Positions 1 to 5,763 of a DNA stretch of 24,372 nt are shown here, in pieces. The stretch's first letter is position 1; every line of letters begins with the position of its first letter. Source of the stretch: a virus. Below the pieces are notes generated by a model that searched no databases, was not told where the DNA came from, and worked only from the letters and a program-made list of their open reading frames with translations. The DNA lies in the IMG/VR virus record IMGVR_UViG_3300044971_002751, positions 1 to 24,372 of that record; one strand, written 5' to 3'. A program made the position numbers and the translations under genes.

Positions 1-141
1 CTCTTCCTTGGTGTCGATGGCATCGGCCACCCGCACCCGCGATCCGCCCTCATAGACGGCGTCGATCGCGAACCAATAGCACCCGCGGTTCCGCTCCATG
101 CATTCCCGCACCACCACATAGGCGACAGGCTTGGCATTCAT
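1..141 (-). CDS. Unknown small protein, C-terminus cut by window edge
   Basis: The frame is open for 47 codons from an ATG at 141 to the window edge, so only the N-terminal part is visible (it begins MNAKPVAYVVVRECMERN). The start is chosen because it overlaps the stop of the upstream gene as ATGA and has a GGAGGAGG ribosome binding site about five bases before it, lying inside that gene's last codons. The visible part holds a short beta-strand-like stretch (AYVVV), two cysteines and the segment CYWFAIDAVYEGG. No signal peptide, membrane segment or known motif is seen. It is the third gene of a minus-strand operon and is probably translationally coupled to its neighbour. I do not recognise the family. 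Confidence 0.7.
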   Translation of the reverse strand, partial: MNAKPVAYVVVRECMERNRGCYWFAIDAVYEGGSRVRVADAIDTKEE

Positions 142-533
142 GTTGCCTCCTCCGCTACGTTGATGGCGGCCTTGAGGGCGGCGATGGCCTGCTCGCCGGC
201 CGGCGTGTGGGCCTGGTTGCCGAACGCGCTCACTGCCATGCGACAGGCCTTGAGCAGCTCATCGGCCGCCTCGGCCGGCGTGTACTTGTGCTGATGCTCG
301 GCCGGCACCGGCAGAGACTCCCAGTTGTCATAATCGTGGTCGCTCGCCGGCACCACGATCGATGTGATCCAGTGATCGCTGGAATCATCTTCGTAGTAGG
401 AGATGTCATCCGCCTCCTCCCACTCGCCGTGCCGGATTTTGGTGCAGGCCTCCTCAACGCTGGCGGCGCTCACATATTCCGCCCGCTCCGCAACCGCAGC
501 CCACCGCACAGTGACTAGATATGTCTGCAACAT
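138..533 (-). CDS. Unknown acidic phage protein, 131 aa
   Basis: This is a complete frame of 131 residues. The ATG at 533 is preceded by GGGGAG eight bases upstream. The N-terminus (YLVTVRWAAVAERAEYVSAASVEEACTKI) has the strand-helix pattern of small phage proteins that put a short beta strand ahead of a V.A.S.EEA helix. The middle is very acidic and tyrosine-rich (EEADDISYYEDD). The C-terminal third is an alanine-rich helix (AADELLKACRMAVSAFG, then EQAIAALKAAINVAEEA). There are no membrane segments. It lies between two unknown genes of the same operon and ends in an ATGA overlap with the next one. Its function is unknown, and the coding call rests on the ribosome binding site, the overlap and the acidic, non-random composition. 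Confidence 0.75.
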   Translation of the reverse strand: MLQTYLVTVRWAAVAERAEYVSAASVEEACTKIRHGEWEEADDISYYEDDSSDHWITSIVVPASDHDYDNWESLPVPAEHQHKYTPAEAADELLKACRMAVSAFGNQAHTPAGEQAIAALKAAINVAEEAT

Positions 534-563
534 CGTCGCTTCTCCCCTTCTGGAAAATGGAAA

Positions 564-1208
564 TCACCCACCCTGCAATGCGTCAACGTGACGCAGCAGG
601 CTATCGCGATCGGCTTGGGTGCCGAGTATTGCACGGCCGATCATCTCTTCGCTGGGGAACGGATGTTCCCCCATCACCAGGCGGTAGGTCTGCCGGTTGG
701 CAGCGTGTCGCTGTGCCGCCACCAGCAGCAGGCCACGCCGCAGCCCACGCGGCACGGTCAGGTAGATGTACTGCATGGTGATCCGCCTGCGGATGGCTCG
801 CGCCACAGTGCGGAACGGCTCGGCCACATGCAGCCGATCGACCACCGATCGAATGAGCTGATGGTGCGGCTCGTCCAGCTCCAGGATGTCGCCCGAGTTG
901 ATGACCCGCGCGACTTCATTGGGCTGCGCACAGATGCATGGCAGCGGCTTCAAGCCGGGATGCCGGATCAGCTCGGGGTCAGGGTAGGCCATCAGCTTCG
1001 GCTTGACCGGCGCCGGCTTCGGCTGATCGACCAGCGGGCGCAGCCGTCGAGCTGTGGTCAGGATGTGCCGGTGGGTGTCGTGCGTCAGCACCCGGTAATT
1101 GAATGAGCTGCTCGGCCGGCCCAGCGTCTGCAACACGGTGACCAGCGCTAGGCGCCCATTCACCTTCAGCCTATAGGTGCCACCGACTGTGATGTCTTTC
1201 GCTCGCAT
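564..1208 (-). CDS. Unknown phage protein, 214 aa, first gene of the left minus operon
   Basis: The frame could begin at 1250, but the ATG at 1208 is preferred because GAGGAGAGG lies a few bases before it and the resulting N-terminus (MRAKDITVGGTYRLKVNGRLALVTVL) is a clean beta-hairpin pattern of a type common at the start of phage proteins that set a value or bind a ligand. The remainder is basic (RRLRPL, RRRIT, RRGLLL) with the motif LKPLPCICAQPNEVARVINSG in the middle. There is no transmembrane segment. The gene heads the leftward operon, with a 30-base gap holding the next gene's ribosome binding site. The divergent region before it carries the G-rich repeat and a palindrome. Function is unknown; a DNA-binding or regulatory role is only a guess from its charge. 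Confidence 0.7.
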   Translation of the reverse strand: MRAKDITVGGTYRLKVNGRLALVTVLQTLGRPSSSFNYRVLTHDTHRHILTTARRLRPLVDQPKPAPVKPKLMAYPDPELIRHPGLKPLPCICAQPNEVARVINSGDILELDEPHHQLIRSVVDRLHVAEPFRTVARAIRRRITMQYIYLTVPRGLRRGLLLVAAQRHAANRQTYRLVMGEHPFPSEEMIGRAILGTQADRDSLLRHVDALQGG

Positions 1209-1249
1209 GTCCTCTCCTCGTTTGAAAACAAAACCAACCACAGCCCACA

Positions 1250-1278
1250 TACATACCCGCTATCGACTATGTAGTCAA
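1250..1278 (-). promoter_or_regulatory. Candidate promoter with internal palindrome for the left minus operon
   Basis: On the minus strand, TTGACT (1278-1273) is followed after 17 bases by TATGTA (1255-1250), about 40 bases before the ATG at 1208. The -35 box is good and the -10 box is weak. The spacer holds a palindrome, GACTA-TG-TAGTC at 1265-1276, which could be an operator. Only sequence pattern supports this. Confidence 0.35.
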
Positions 1279-1298
1279 CACCCGTTCACCAAATCGCG

Positions 1299-1322
1299 AA
1301 CCCCAACCCCAACCCCAACCCC
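1299..1322. repeat. Perfect (AACCCC)4 / (GGGGTT)4 tandem repeat, G-quadruplex motif
   Basis: Four exact hexamers lie in the divergent gap between the genes starting at 1208 and 1485. Read on the minus strand they are (GGGGTT)4: four runs of four G separated by TT, the sequence class known to fold into very stable G-quadruplexes and identical to the Tetrahymena telomere unit. It lies 91 bases upstream of the left operon's start codon and 163 bases before the plus-strand gene. Whether it acts at the DNA level or as a replication or transcription pause is not known. Confidence 0.9.
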
Positions 1323-1403
1323 GACGCCCTGTCGCGCGTGGAGAGGGGCGTTCAGCCGTCGCCCTGGTGGTCGGCCGGCGGTGCAAAATTCTGTGGCGAA
1401 CGG

Positions 1404-1425
1404 CTGTACAGTTTGCCGATATCGG
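1404..1425. promoter_or_regulatory. Two adjacent palindromes, possible operators
   Basis: CTGTACAG (1404-1411) and CCGATATCGG (1416-1425) are perfect palindromes four bases apart, 60-80 bases upstream of the plus-strand gene at 1485. This is a usual distance for repressor or activator sites. No clear -35/-10 pair was found beside them, so their role is inferred from symmetry and position only. Confidence 0.35.
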
Positions 1426-1436
1426 GTATGTTCTTA

Positions 1437-1460
1437 GGTGGATGGTTTTGGTTTTGGTTT
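1437..1460 (+). repeat. GGTTTT tandem repeat with five GG runs
   Basis: GG pairs occur at 1437, 1440, 1444, 1450 and 1456, the last three as GGTTTT-GGTTTT-GGTTT. The tract lies 25 bases before the start codon of the gene at 1485, so it would fall in its promoter or 5' leader. Five GG runs could form a two-layer G-quadruplex. It stands about 115 bases from the (GGGGTT)4 repeat, with G runs on the opposite strand. Confidence 0.7.
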
Positions 1461-1484
1461 CACACTTCAAAAGAGGGTTTCAAC

Positions 1485-2339
1485 ATGTCCACGTTTCAGA
1501 CGATCGAGCAGTTCGGCGGTACGGTTTTGGGCAGCTTCTCTAAGGGGGTGGCCGGTGCCGCATCGCTCAACTTCGGGCGCAGCGGGGGAGCAAACTGTGA
1601 TGTCGGATGTCGGCACCATCCGGCAAACTTCGCAGGGGCCGATAGCCTCGATGGCTTTTGCTATGCGGTGGAAGTTGAGTTGAGACACGATCGCGTTCAG
1701 TTGAAAAACAAACTGGATCGGCACGAGCAGACGATCGCATCGCACATCGTGGCGAAAGCGCTGCTCGAACTAGAGCGGGAAGAAATGTACGGCCGACCCC
1801 CGCGCCCGTGGTTCCGATTCTCTACCAACGGCGCGCTACCCTCCCCCGCGGATGCGTTGGCCGATCGGCTTTTCATCCCCCGTATGCGGGCGCTGCTCGC
1901 ACACCTGAAGCGCCGCGGCACCCCTGTCCACTTGCCAGTGGAATCGGCGGAAAAGGCTGCATTCTATCGGGAGCAGCTCGGCGCCGATGTCATCGTGAGG
2001 GAATCGATTCAGACTCCCCACATGAATCCCGAGACGATCGCAGCCCATGCGATTCCCGCCGGCCCCTGCTCATTCACCGCGGGGGAGGATGTCGGCAACA
2101 AACCGGGAAAGCGTATGCGGATTCTCGCCGCGGCCGATGCGGCTGCGAAAGCGTGGGCGAAGCTAACCGGCCGAAAGACGATCGTATGCCCAGCGGTTCG
2201 CGTGTCTTTCCTGTCGCGTTGCAACGCTGGCAAGGGTAACCGCACCCCCGAGCAGCTCATCGAATGGCGGGAGGGGGCGAAGTGTGGTTCCTGCCCAGGC
2301 TGCTCCCGCGATGTCGATGTGGTTTATCCTGCCCACTAG
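1485..2339 (+). CDS. GP88-like cysteine-rich phage protein, 284 aa
   Basis: The ATG at 1485 is chosen over upstream in-frame codons because AGAGGG precedes it and because the upstream extension would be translated from the repeat-rich gap. The layout matches the phage gene-product-88 family as I know it: an N-terminal Cys-Cys pair (C38, C42), a CYA motif (C59), a hydrophobic 'phenylalanine-arginine-phe-ser' strand (WFRFSTNG, 109-116) where family members have a conserved acidic-glycine motif, then VCPA (C235), C246, and a C-terminal C267-x2-C270-x2-C273 cluster ending in VVYPAH. Nine cysteines suggest metal or Fe-S binding. The family's biochemical role is not established. The gene is transcribed alone and ends 26 bases before a strong terminator, so it is a single-gene unit divergent from the left operon. 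Confidence 0.65.
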   Translation: MSTFQTIEQFGGTVLGSFSKGVAGAASLNFGRSGGANCDVGCRHHPANFAGADSLDGFCYAVEVELRHDRVQLKNKLDRHEQTIASHIVAKALLELEREEMYGRPPRPWFRFSTNGALPSPADALADRLFIPRMRALLAHLKRRGTPVHLPVESAEKAAFYREQLGADVIVRESIQTPHMNPETIAAHAIPAGPCSFTAGEDVGNKPGKRMRILAAADAAAKAWAKLTGRKTIVCPAVRVSFLSRCNAGKGNRTPEQLIEWREGAKCGSCPGCSRDVDVVYPAH

Positions 2340-2365
2340 CAGACCGGCCGACATCGAGCAGCTCG

Positions 2366-2405
2366 ACCCGCGGCGATCGATCCCGATCGCCGCGGGTTTT
2401 CTTTT
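2366..2405 (+). terminator. Strong intrinsic terminator after the GP88-like gene
   Basis: A perfect 14-bp stem (2366-2379 with 2384-2397) has a 4-base loop (ATCC) and is followed by TTTTCTTTT. It begins 27 bases after the stop codon at 2339. This is a textbook Rho-independent terminator on the plus strand. Confidence 0.93.
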
Positions 2406-2561
2406 GCGCCGGCAGCGCGCACCAGGCGTAGGGGGTTCAAGTATTTTGAATCCACTTTCTGGATCGCGGGCCTCGAGGCGCCGCCGGTCGGCAGCGCTCG
2501 CGCCTACGCTGGCAACGGGCGGGGCGGCACCCGCTACCCTAGCTTTTGCCTTGCTTGTTTG

Positions 2562-2579
2562 TCTGTTGGTTCCAACGGA
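2562..2579. promoter_or_regulatory. Dyad in non-coding region
   Basis: TCTGTTGG and CCAACGGA flank TT, giving an 8-bp dyad with one G-T mismatch. It lies 38 bases before the small reading frame at 2618 and could be a regulator site or a small hairpin. Apart from this dyad I see nothing definite between 2406 and 2600. Confidence 0.3.
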
Positions 2580-2617
2580 CGGGACGCAAACCCATACAGC
2601 CAAAGGAGTTACGACAC

Positions 2618-2857
2618 ATGCACCCCACCCGTCACCCCCCCACACACACCCTATATAATATATGTCCCCCTCTTGGATTTTTTCCGAAATCGCAAATGGC
2701 CCCCCTGGCGTTCGTTCTCCCGCCCTCACGCCCTCCGAGGCACCCTCGACACCCTTCGCCCCGGTTGACCCGCCAGAAGCGATGCTATACGCTTGAACAG
2801 GCATCCCCGGCGGCAGACCCCTACTGGGGCGATGCAAGGCCCGTTGGCAGGATGTAG
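2618..2857 (+). CDS. Possible small proline- and histidine-rich protein, 79 aa (doubtful)
   Basis: An ATG at 2618 follows an AGGAG ribosome binding site at a nine-base distance, and the frame stays open for 79 codons. The translation begins MHPTRHPPTHTLYNICPP and is dominated by proline, arginine and histidine, as expected of random C-rich DNA. An A/T-only tract and a candidate promoter fall inside the frame. No family is recognised. The ribosome binding site is the only positive evidence, so I treat it as a weak candidate in what otherwise looks like a regulatory region. Confidence 0.25.
   Translation: MHPTRHPPTHTLYNICPPLGFFPKSQMAPLAFVLPPSRPPRHPRHPSPRLTRQKRCYTLEQASPAADPYWGDARPVGRM
2652..2663. 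promoter_or_regulatory. A/T-only tract containing TATAAT
   Basis: Twelve consecutive A/T bases (including a perfect TATAAT at 2654-2659) are set inside a C-rich stretch. There is no convincing -35 box 16-18 bases upstream. It could be a -10 box or a melting site. The compositional contrast is what makes it stand out. Confidence 0.3.
2765..2791 (+). promoter_or_regulatory. Candidate promoter before a hairpin-rich segment
   Basis: TTGACC (2765-2770) and TATACG (2786-2791) are 15 bases apart, a short but possible sigma-70-type spacing. Transcription would start near 2798 and run into the three hairpins of 2818-2912, away from any plus-strand gene, since the next genes (2950-4098) are on the other strand. 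Confidence 0.35.
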
Positions 2858-2949
2858 GCACATCGGGGATCGCTACCCCGGTGCGAGCTGCGGTCGGTAT
2901 CTTGCGACCGTGAGTCGTGGTTGGCAGCGGACTGATAAACCGTGTCGCC
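2798..2949 (+). ncRNA. Candidate structured non-coding RNA
   Basis: No convincing gene is seen here. Three hairpins follow each other: CCCC-TACT-GGGG (2818-2829), an 8-bp stem with one wobble and a 7-base loop (2861-2868 with 2876-2883), and CGGTCG/CGACCG with an 8-base loop, extendable by two wobbles (2889-2912). A promoter-like pair lies just upstream. A transcript would end antisense to, or collide with, the leftward gene whose stop codon is at 2950. No T-run terminator follows, and no known RNA family is recognised. Confidence 0.25.
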
Positions 2950-3309
2950 CTATCCGCGGCTTTTCTCCCCGTCAGTCTCGAGCTGCGGGGAGTCATTGGA
3001 GAGCCGGTTGGCCATGTCCAGCAGGATCTGGGCGTCTTTGGAGCATCCGGCCTGTTCGGCGTCCCAGACGGCCGACATGACCGCCATCCGCTCCTCGGTG
3101 GTGATGTACCGGCCGTTGACGCACAGCTCCTTCATCTTGTTGTATTCCTCAAGCGACTTGCCCAGCGACTCGCCGTCGAGCTTCCTTAGTTCTTGGAGAT
3201 GCTCAATCTCCTCGACAAGATTGGCGATCAGCACAGCCGAGTATCTAGCCTTGAGGTGCTGTGGCAGTGAGGCGAGGTGAGCTTGAGCTGCCGCGACGAT
3301 GTCAGTCAT
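2950..3309 (-). CDS. Unknown helical phage protein, 119 aa
   Basis: The start codon at 3309 overlaps the upstream stop as ATGA and has GGAG nine bases before it. The protein is predicted almost wholly helical from its composition: an N-terminal helix (VAAAQAHLASLPQHLKARYSAVLIANLVEEIEHLQEL), a lysine/glutamate-rich middle (GESLGKSLEEYNKMKEL) and a C-terminal helix (DAQILLDMANRLSND). It has no membrane segment and two isolated cysteines. It is the last gene of a three-gene leftward operon, and no clear intrinsic terminator follows, only the 2889-2912 hairpin without a T run. The family is not recognised. The heptad-like leucine pattern in residues 20-45 suggests oligomerisation through a coiled coil, which is inference. 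Confidence 0.7.
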   Translation of the reverse strand: MTDIVAAAQAHLASLPQHLKARYSAVLIANLVEEIEHLQELRKLDGESLGKSLEEYNKMKELCVNGRYITTEERMAVMSAVWDAEQAGCSKDAQILLDMANRLSNDSPQLETDGEKSRG

Positions 3310-3902
3310 ATCGTTCGCTCCAGCAGCTTGCGGAGCGTGGCGGCTGTCTGGTCATCCGGCACATACGCGGTTCGCAGCCTCGCTTCGGCGCGATAGATCG
3401 CCTCCCGCTCCTCGTCGGTGAGCGTGGGCGAGCGAAAGAGCGGGACGACTGCGGCATCGACATAGACGTTATTAGCCTCGGCGTGTTCGCGGAGCAGGCT
3501 GACGTACTGGTGATCGTTGTGCAAAATCGCCCACGCCACAGGCTCCTGCTGCACCGTTTCGCGACTCTCTACGCTACAGTTTCGCCGCACACTACCCTCG
3601 CACGGTGTAGCGTGCGCGGCGGGTGTAGCGTCGGCGGGTTCGATAGGCTCGGACCTATCAAATTGCCGCAGCCGCTCGATCTCATCCGCGGCCTGCTCCG
3701 AGAGCCTGTCCGTGGCCTTGAAAGCGTATGCCCTGTCGCGGAGCTGGTTAACGATGTCCCCAGCGTGGTGTTTTGGCGACCCGCTCCGCAGCATCTCAAT
3801 CTCGCGGGCCGCCTCGTCCATGAGGTCGCTGGCCGGCACCGCATCGGTGGCGATGGCCCACCTCCGCAGGCGGGACACGATGTCCCCCGAATACTCAGTC
3901 AT
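3306..3902 (-). CDS. Modular phage protein with duplicated GDIV-RLR helix unit, 198 aa
   Basis: The ATG at 3902 has GAGGA nine bases upstream and overlaps the previous gene by eight bases. Residues 6-39 and 48-79 are tandem copies of one unit of the form GDIVxxLRxxA...EAAxEIExLR, a helix-turn-helix-sized module seen singly in many phage ead/Ea22-like proteins. A polar linker follows. Then comes EPVAWAI...VVPLFRSPTLTDEEREAI (120-169) and a last helix ending QTAATLRKLLERTI, both of which resemble recurring segments of mosaic phage accessory proteins. I infer a mosaic protein built from common phage segments. No catalytic motif is visible and the function is unknown. It is in the middle of a leftward operon, coupled on both sides by overlaps. 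Confidence 0.72.
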   Translation of the reverse strand: MTEYSGDIVSRLRRWAIATDAVPASDLMDEAAREIEMLRSGSPKHHAGDIVNQLRDRAYAFKATDRLSEQAADEIERLRQFDRSEPIEPADATPAAHATPCEGSVRRNCSVESRETVQQEPVAWAILHNDHQYVSLLREHAEANNVYVDAAVVPLFRSPTLTDEEREAIYRAEARLRTAYVPDDQTAATLRKLLERTI

Positions 3903-4098
3903 AGAGTAATTCCTCGCTGATCATGTCCCGAATCAGGTGCATGTGCCGCGCCAGTTCCTCGCTCGGCTCGCCGTGCTTCAGCACCCCACGGCAGTATTGA
4001 GCGATCTCCCAGAGGGCCGCGCGGGCTTGGGGGCCGTGTATGGCGGCAAGGAAGTCGGGGCGCTCCTTGGGGAGCTGGAACTCAAGGATGGCTTTCAT
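3895..4098 (-). CDS. Small conserved-type phage protein, 67 aa
   Basis: The 67-residue protein begins MKAILEFQLPKERPDFLAAI and contains ARAALWEIAQYCRGVLKHGEPSEELARHMHLIRDMI, a pattern I associate with a widespread family of very short phage proteins (strand, then two helices, with the WE..QYCR..LKHGE core). Its function is unknown. The ATG at 4098 has no Shine-Dalgarno sequence at a usable distance; instead TAGACT lies seven bases upstream, so the message is probably leaderless. It heads the leftward three-gene operon and is divergent from the methyltransferase gene, sharing a 77-base control region. It overlaps the next gene by eight bases. Confidence 0.8.
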   Translation of the reverse strand: MKAILEFQLPKERPDFLAAIHGPQARAALWEIAQYCRGVLKHGEPSEELARHMHLIRDMISEELLYD

Positions 4099-4105
4099 GC
4101 GTTCG

Positions 4106-4130
4106 AGTCTACGCTCCTGTCAACCGCTAC
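4106..4130 (-). promoter_or_regulatory. Repeated GTAGCG-TTGACA element, copy D (leftward)
   Basis: On the minus strand GTAGCGG-TTGACA (4130-4118) is followed after six bases by TAGACT (4111-4106), and the start codon at 4098 comes seven bases later. It shares GTAGCG-N-TTGACW-N6-TANACT with the copies at 4143, 5367 and 8248. It is probably the promoter, or promoter plus operator, of the leftward operon. Confidence 0.6.
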
Positions 4131-4142
4131 AAGAATTTCTCC

Positions 4143-4167
4143 GTAGCGTTTGACACGCCCGCATACT
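4143..4167 (+). promoter_or_regulatory. Repeated GTAGCG-TTGACA element, copy A (rightward)
   Basis: GTAGCGT-TTGACA (4143-4155), CGCCCG, then CATACT (4162-4167); the GTG start codon is eight bases later. It lies back to back with copy D: the CGCTAC and GTAGCG blocks form an inverted repeat at 4125-4130 and 4143-4148 around the palindromic core AGAA-T-TTCT. A regulator binding the centre could control both directions. Confidence 0.6.
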
Positions 4168-4175
4168 GGACAGGC

Positions 4176-5486
4176 GTGAGGTACGCCAGCGTATGCGATG
4201 GGATAGGTGCCGCTCATGTGGCTTGGAAGCCATTGGGCTGGGAATGCGCGTGGACGAGCGAGATTGAGCCATTCCCATCGGCCGTGGTCGATCACCACTT
4301 CGGCCTGCCCAACCTGGGCGACATGACAAAGATCACGGAGGAGATGCTCAATGCCAGGGGAACAGTTGAACTTCTGGTCGGAGGAACCCCGTGCCAATCC
4401 TTCTCAGTTGCCGGCCTCCGAGGGGGATTGGCTGATCCGCGTGGCAACCTGGCCCTCCGATTCGTCCAGCTTGCTTCTGTCCTCAAGCCCGAGTGGATCG
4501 TTTGGGAAAACGTGCCGGGTGTCCTCAGTAGCGGAAAAGGACGGGATTTTGGAACCTTCCTCGGGGCGTTGGAGCAGCTCGGGTATGGGTGGGCCTACCG
4601 GACGCTTGACGCTCAGTGGTTTGGAGTCGCCCAAAGACGCCGCCGTGTGTTCGTTGTCTGCCATGCTCGAGACTGGCGCCGTGCCGCAGCGGTTCTTTTT
4701 GAGCGCGAAAGCGTGTTCGGGAATCCTCCGACGCGCGGAGAAGCGGGGCAAAAAGCTGCCGGAGCAGTTGTCGCTCGCTCTGCGCGCAACGGCGGGGCAA
4801 GCAACCAAGACCTAGACGCCGGCCATCTGATTCTCAGCAACGATCCGGCCCACGCCATCTGCCGCAACGAACAGCGGACATACACCAATGAGGGCTGTGT
4901 GTTCCAGTTACGGAATGTGGTGGCCCAGCCAGCCCCTGACCCCGTGGCGTTTCAGTCCAACCTCGGCTCCCACGGGGGCGACGTGTTTGAGGACGGCACC
5001 TCGCCAACGGTGCGCGTCGGAAGCAGCCTGGGCATCCCCTTCCCGCCAGCAGTCGCCTTTAAGCCATCCCACTACACTCGCGGCAAAGATGGCGCGCCTT
5101 CTGAGGTTGCCGCGCCGCCTTCGGCTGATGCCGACAAGGGCGACCAAGATACGGTCGTCGCCCAAGGCATCGGTGTTCTTGCTGCGCCGATGGCCGTTCG
5201 CCGCCTCACCCCACGCGAGTGCGAGCGGCTCCAAGGATTTCCAGACGATTACACGCTGATCCCCTACCGCAACAAGCCGGTCGTGGACTCACCGAGATAC
5301 AAGGCTCTAGGGAACTCAATGGCGGTTCCCGTGATGCGGTGGATTGGTGAACGAATAAATCTGGTGGTAGCGCTTGACACGCCCTTAAAACAGGGAGATA
5401 GCCGATATCACTCAACAAGCTTTAAGGGAGAAAGCCGTGAAGAACTATCTGGTGCGATGGAAGGAAACCGAACAAAAGCCCGATGA
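4176..5486 (+). CDS. Cytosine-C5 DNA methyltransferase (Dcm type), 436 aa
   Basis: It transfers a methyl group from S-adenosylmethionine to C5 of cytosine in DNA. The conserved motifs are all in order: motif I as VCDGIGA (6-12), motif IV GGTPCQSFS with catalytic C73, motif VI ENV (111-113), motif VIII QRRRR (153-157), a target-recognition region of about 160 residues, motif IX/X RRLTPRECERLQGFP and RYKALGNSMAVP (374-385). The recognition region contains the VAFxPSHYTRGKDGAPSEVAxPxSADADKGDQ-type segment usual in phage enzymes. The start is the GTG at 4176, which puts motif I at the very N-terminus. There is no good Shine-Dalgarno sequence and the message may be leaderless. No stop codon follows the methylase core, so about 40 extra residues run through the next gene's control element and 50 bases into that gene. 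No restriction nuclease partner is adjacent, so it is probably a protective or regulatory orphan enzyme. Its target site is not readable from sequence. Confidence 0.95.
   Translation: MRYASVCDGIGAAHVAWKPLGWECAWTSEIEPFPSAVVDHHFGLPNLGDMTKITEEMLNARGTVELLVGGTPCQSFSVAGLRGGLADPRGNLALRFVQLASVLKPEWIVWENVPGVLSSGKGRDFGTFLGALEQLGYGWAYRTLDAQWFGVAQRRRRVFVVCHARDWRRAAAVLFERESVFGNPPTRGEAGQKAAGAVVARSARNGGASNQDLDAGHLILSNDPAHAICRNEQRTYTNEGCVFQLRNVVAQPAPDPVAFQSNLGSHGGDVFEDGTSPTVRVGSSLGIPFPPAVAFKPSHYTRGKDGAPSEVAAPPSADADKGDQDTVVAQGIGVLAAPMAVRRLTPRECERLQGFPDDYTLIPYRNKPVVDSPRYKALGNSMAVPVMRWIGERINLVVALDTPLKQGDSRYHSTSFKGESREELSGAMEGNRTKAR
5367..5395 (+). promoter_or_regulatory. Repeated GTAGCG-TTGACA element, copy B, inside the methyltransferase 3' end
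   Basis: GTAGCGC-TTGACA (5367-5379) is followed by CGCCCT and TAAAAC, with a perfect CCCT-TTAAAAC-type dyad (CCCT 5382-5385, AGGG 5392-5395). Unlike the other copies it lies about 40-70 bases before the start codon it would serve (5437), giving a leader with its own ribosome binding site. It is also translated as part of the methyltransferase C-terminus. Confidence 0.55.
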
Positions 5487-5763
5487 CGAGAAACTCATCG
5501 GCATGATCAAAGCCAGGGATTTGCTCGACCTGTGGATGTCGATGGACGAGGTGATGAATCCGCATGAGGCTCAGTACCTGTCCGTGAAGGGCGAGGGCGG
5601 GGTCATCATGTACGGCAGCGAGCTGATGACAACGTCAAACATCACAGAGCAGCGGGATGTTGAGGGCGGCCCACAGTGGAAGACTTTCGTGGAGCTGGCC
5701 GGCGGCGAGCGTCTTTTTGAGTCCATGTACAAGAAATGGCATTCGGTGAAGAACGATGGATGA
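5437..5763 (+). CDS. Unknown phage protein, 108 aa
   Basis: The GTG at 5437 has AGGGAG seven bases upstream. The 108-residue product begins MKNYLVRWKETEQ and is a soluble alpha/beta protein by composition: an N-terminal strand, a helix (DEKLIGMIKARDLLDLWMSMDEV), two short strands (AQYLSV, GVIMYGSELM) and a C-terminal helix. It has no cysteine cluster, signal peptide or membrane segment. Its first 50 bases overlap the methyltransferase gene in another frame. The repeated element copy B just upstream suggests it starts its own message. It is followed by an eight-base overlap with the next gene. The family is not recognised. Confidence 0.8.
   Translation: MKNYLVRWKETEQKPDDEKLIGMIKARDLLDLWMSMDEVMNPHEAQYLSVKGEGGVIMYGSELMTTSNITEQRDVEGGPQWKTFVELAGGERLFESMYKKWHSVKNDG

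Noticed and set aside
1267-1470. Minus-strand frame encoding a Gly-Trp repeat
   Set aside because: The repeat is just the (GGGGTT)4 tract translated; there is no ribosome binding site, and the DNA lies in a control region.
2920-2945. tRNA-like anticodon arm CGGA-CTGATAA-ACCG (would read isoleucine)
   Set aside because: The closing pair is A-A, and no T-arm (GGTTCGA), D-stem or 7-bp acceptor stem can be drawn around it.
2163-2996. Long minus-strand open frame of 277 codons
   Set aside because: It runs antisense through the end of the GP88-like gene, its terminator and the non-coding block, with no ribosome binding site; a by-product of G+C-rich DNA.
4176-5486. Restriction-modification system with the methyltransferase
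   Set aside because: No adjacent endonuclease gene; the PD-(D/E)XK-like gene is over 2 kb away and coupled to another gene.
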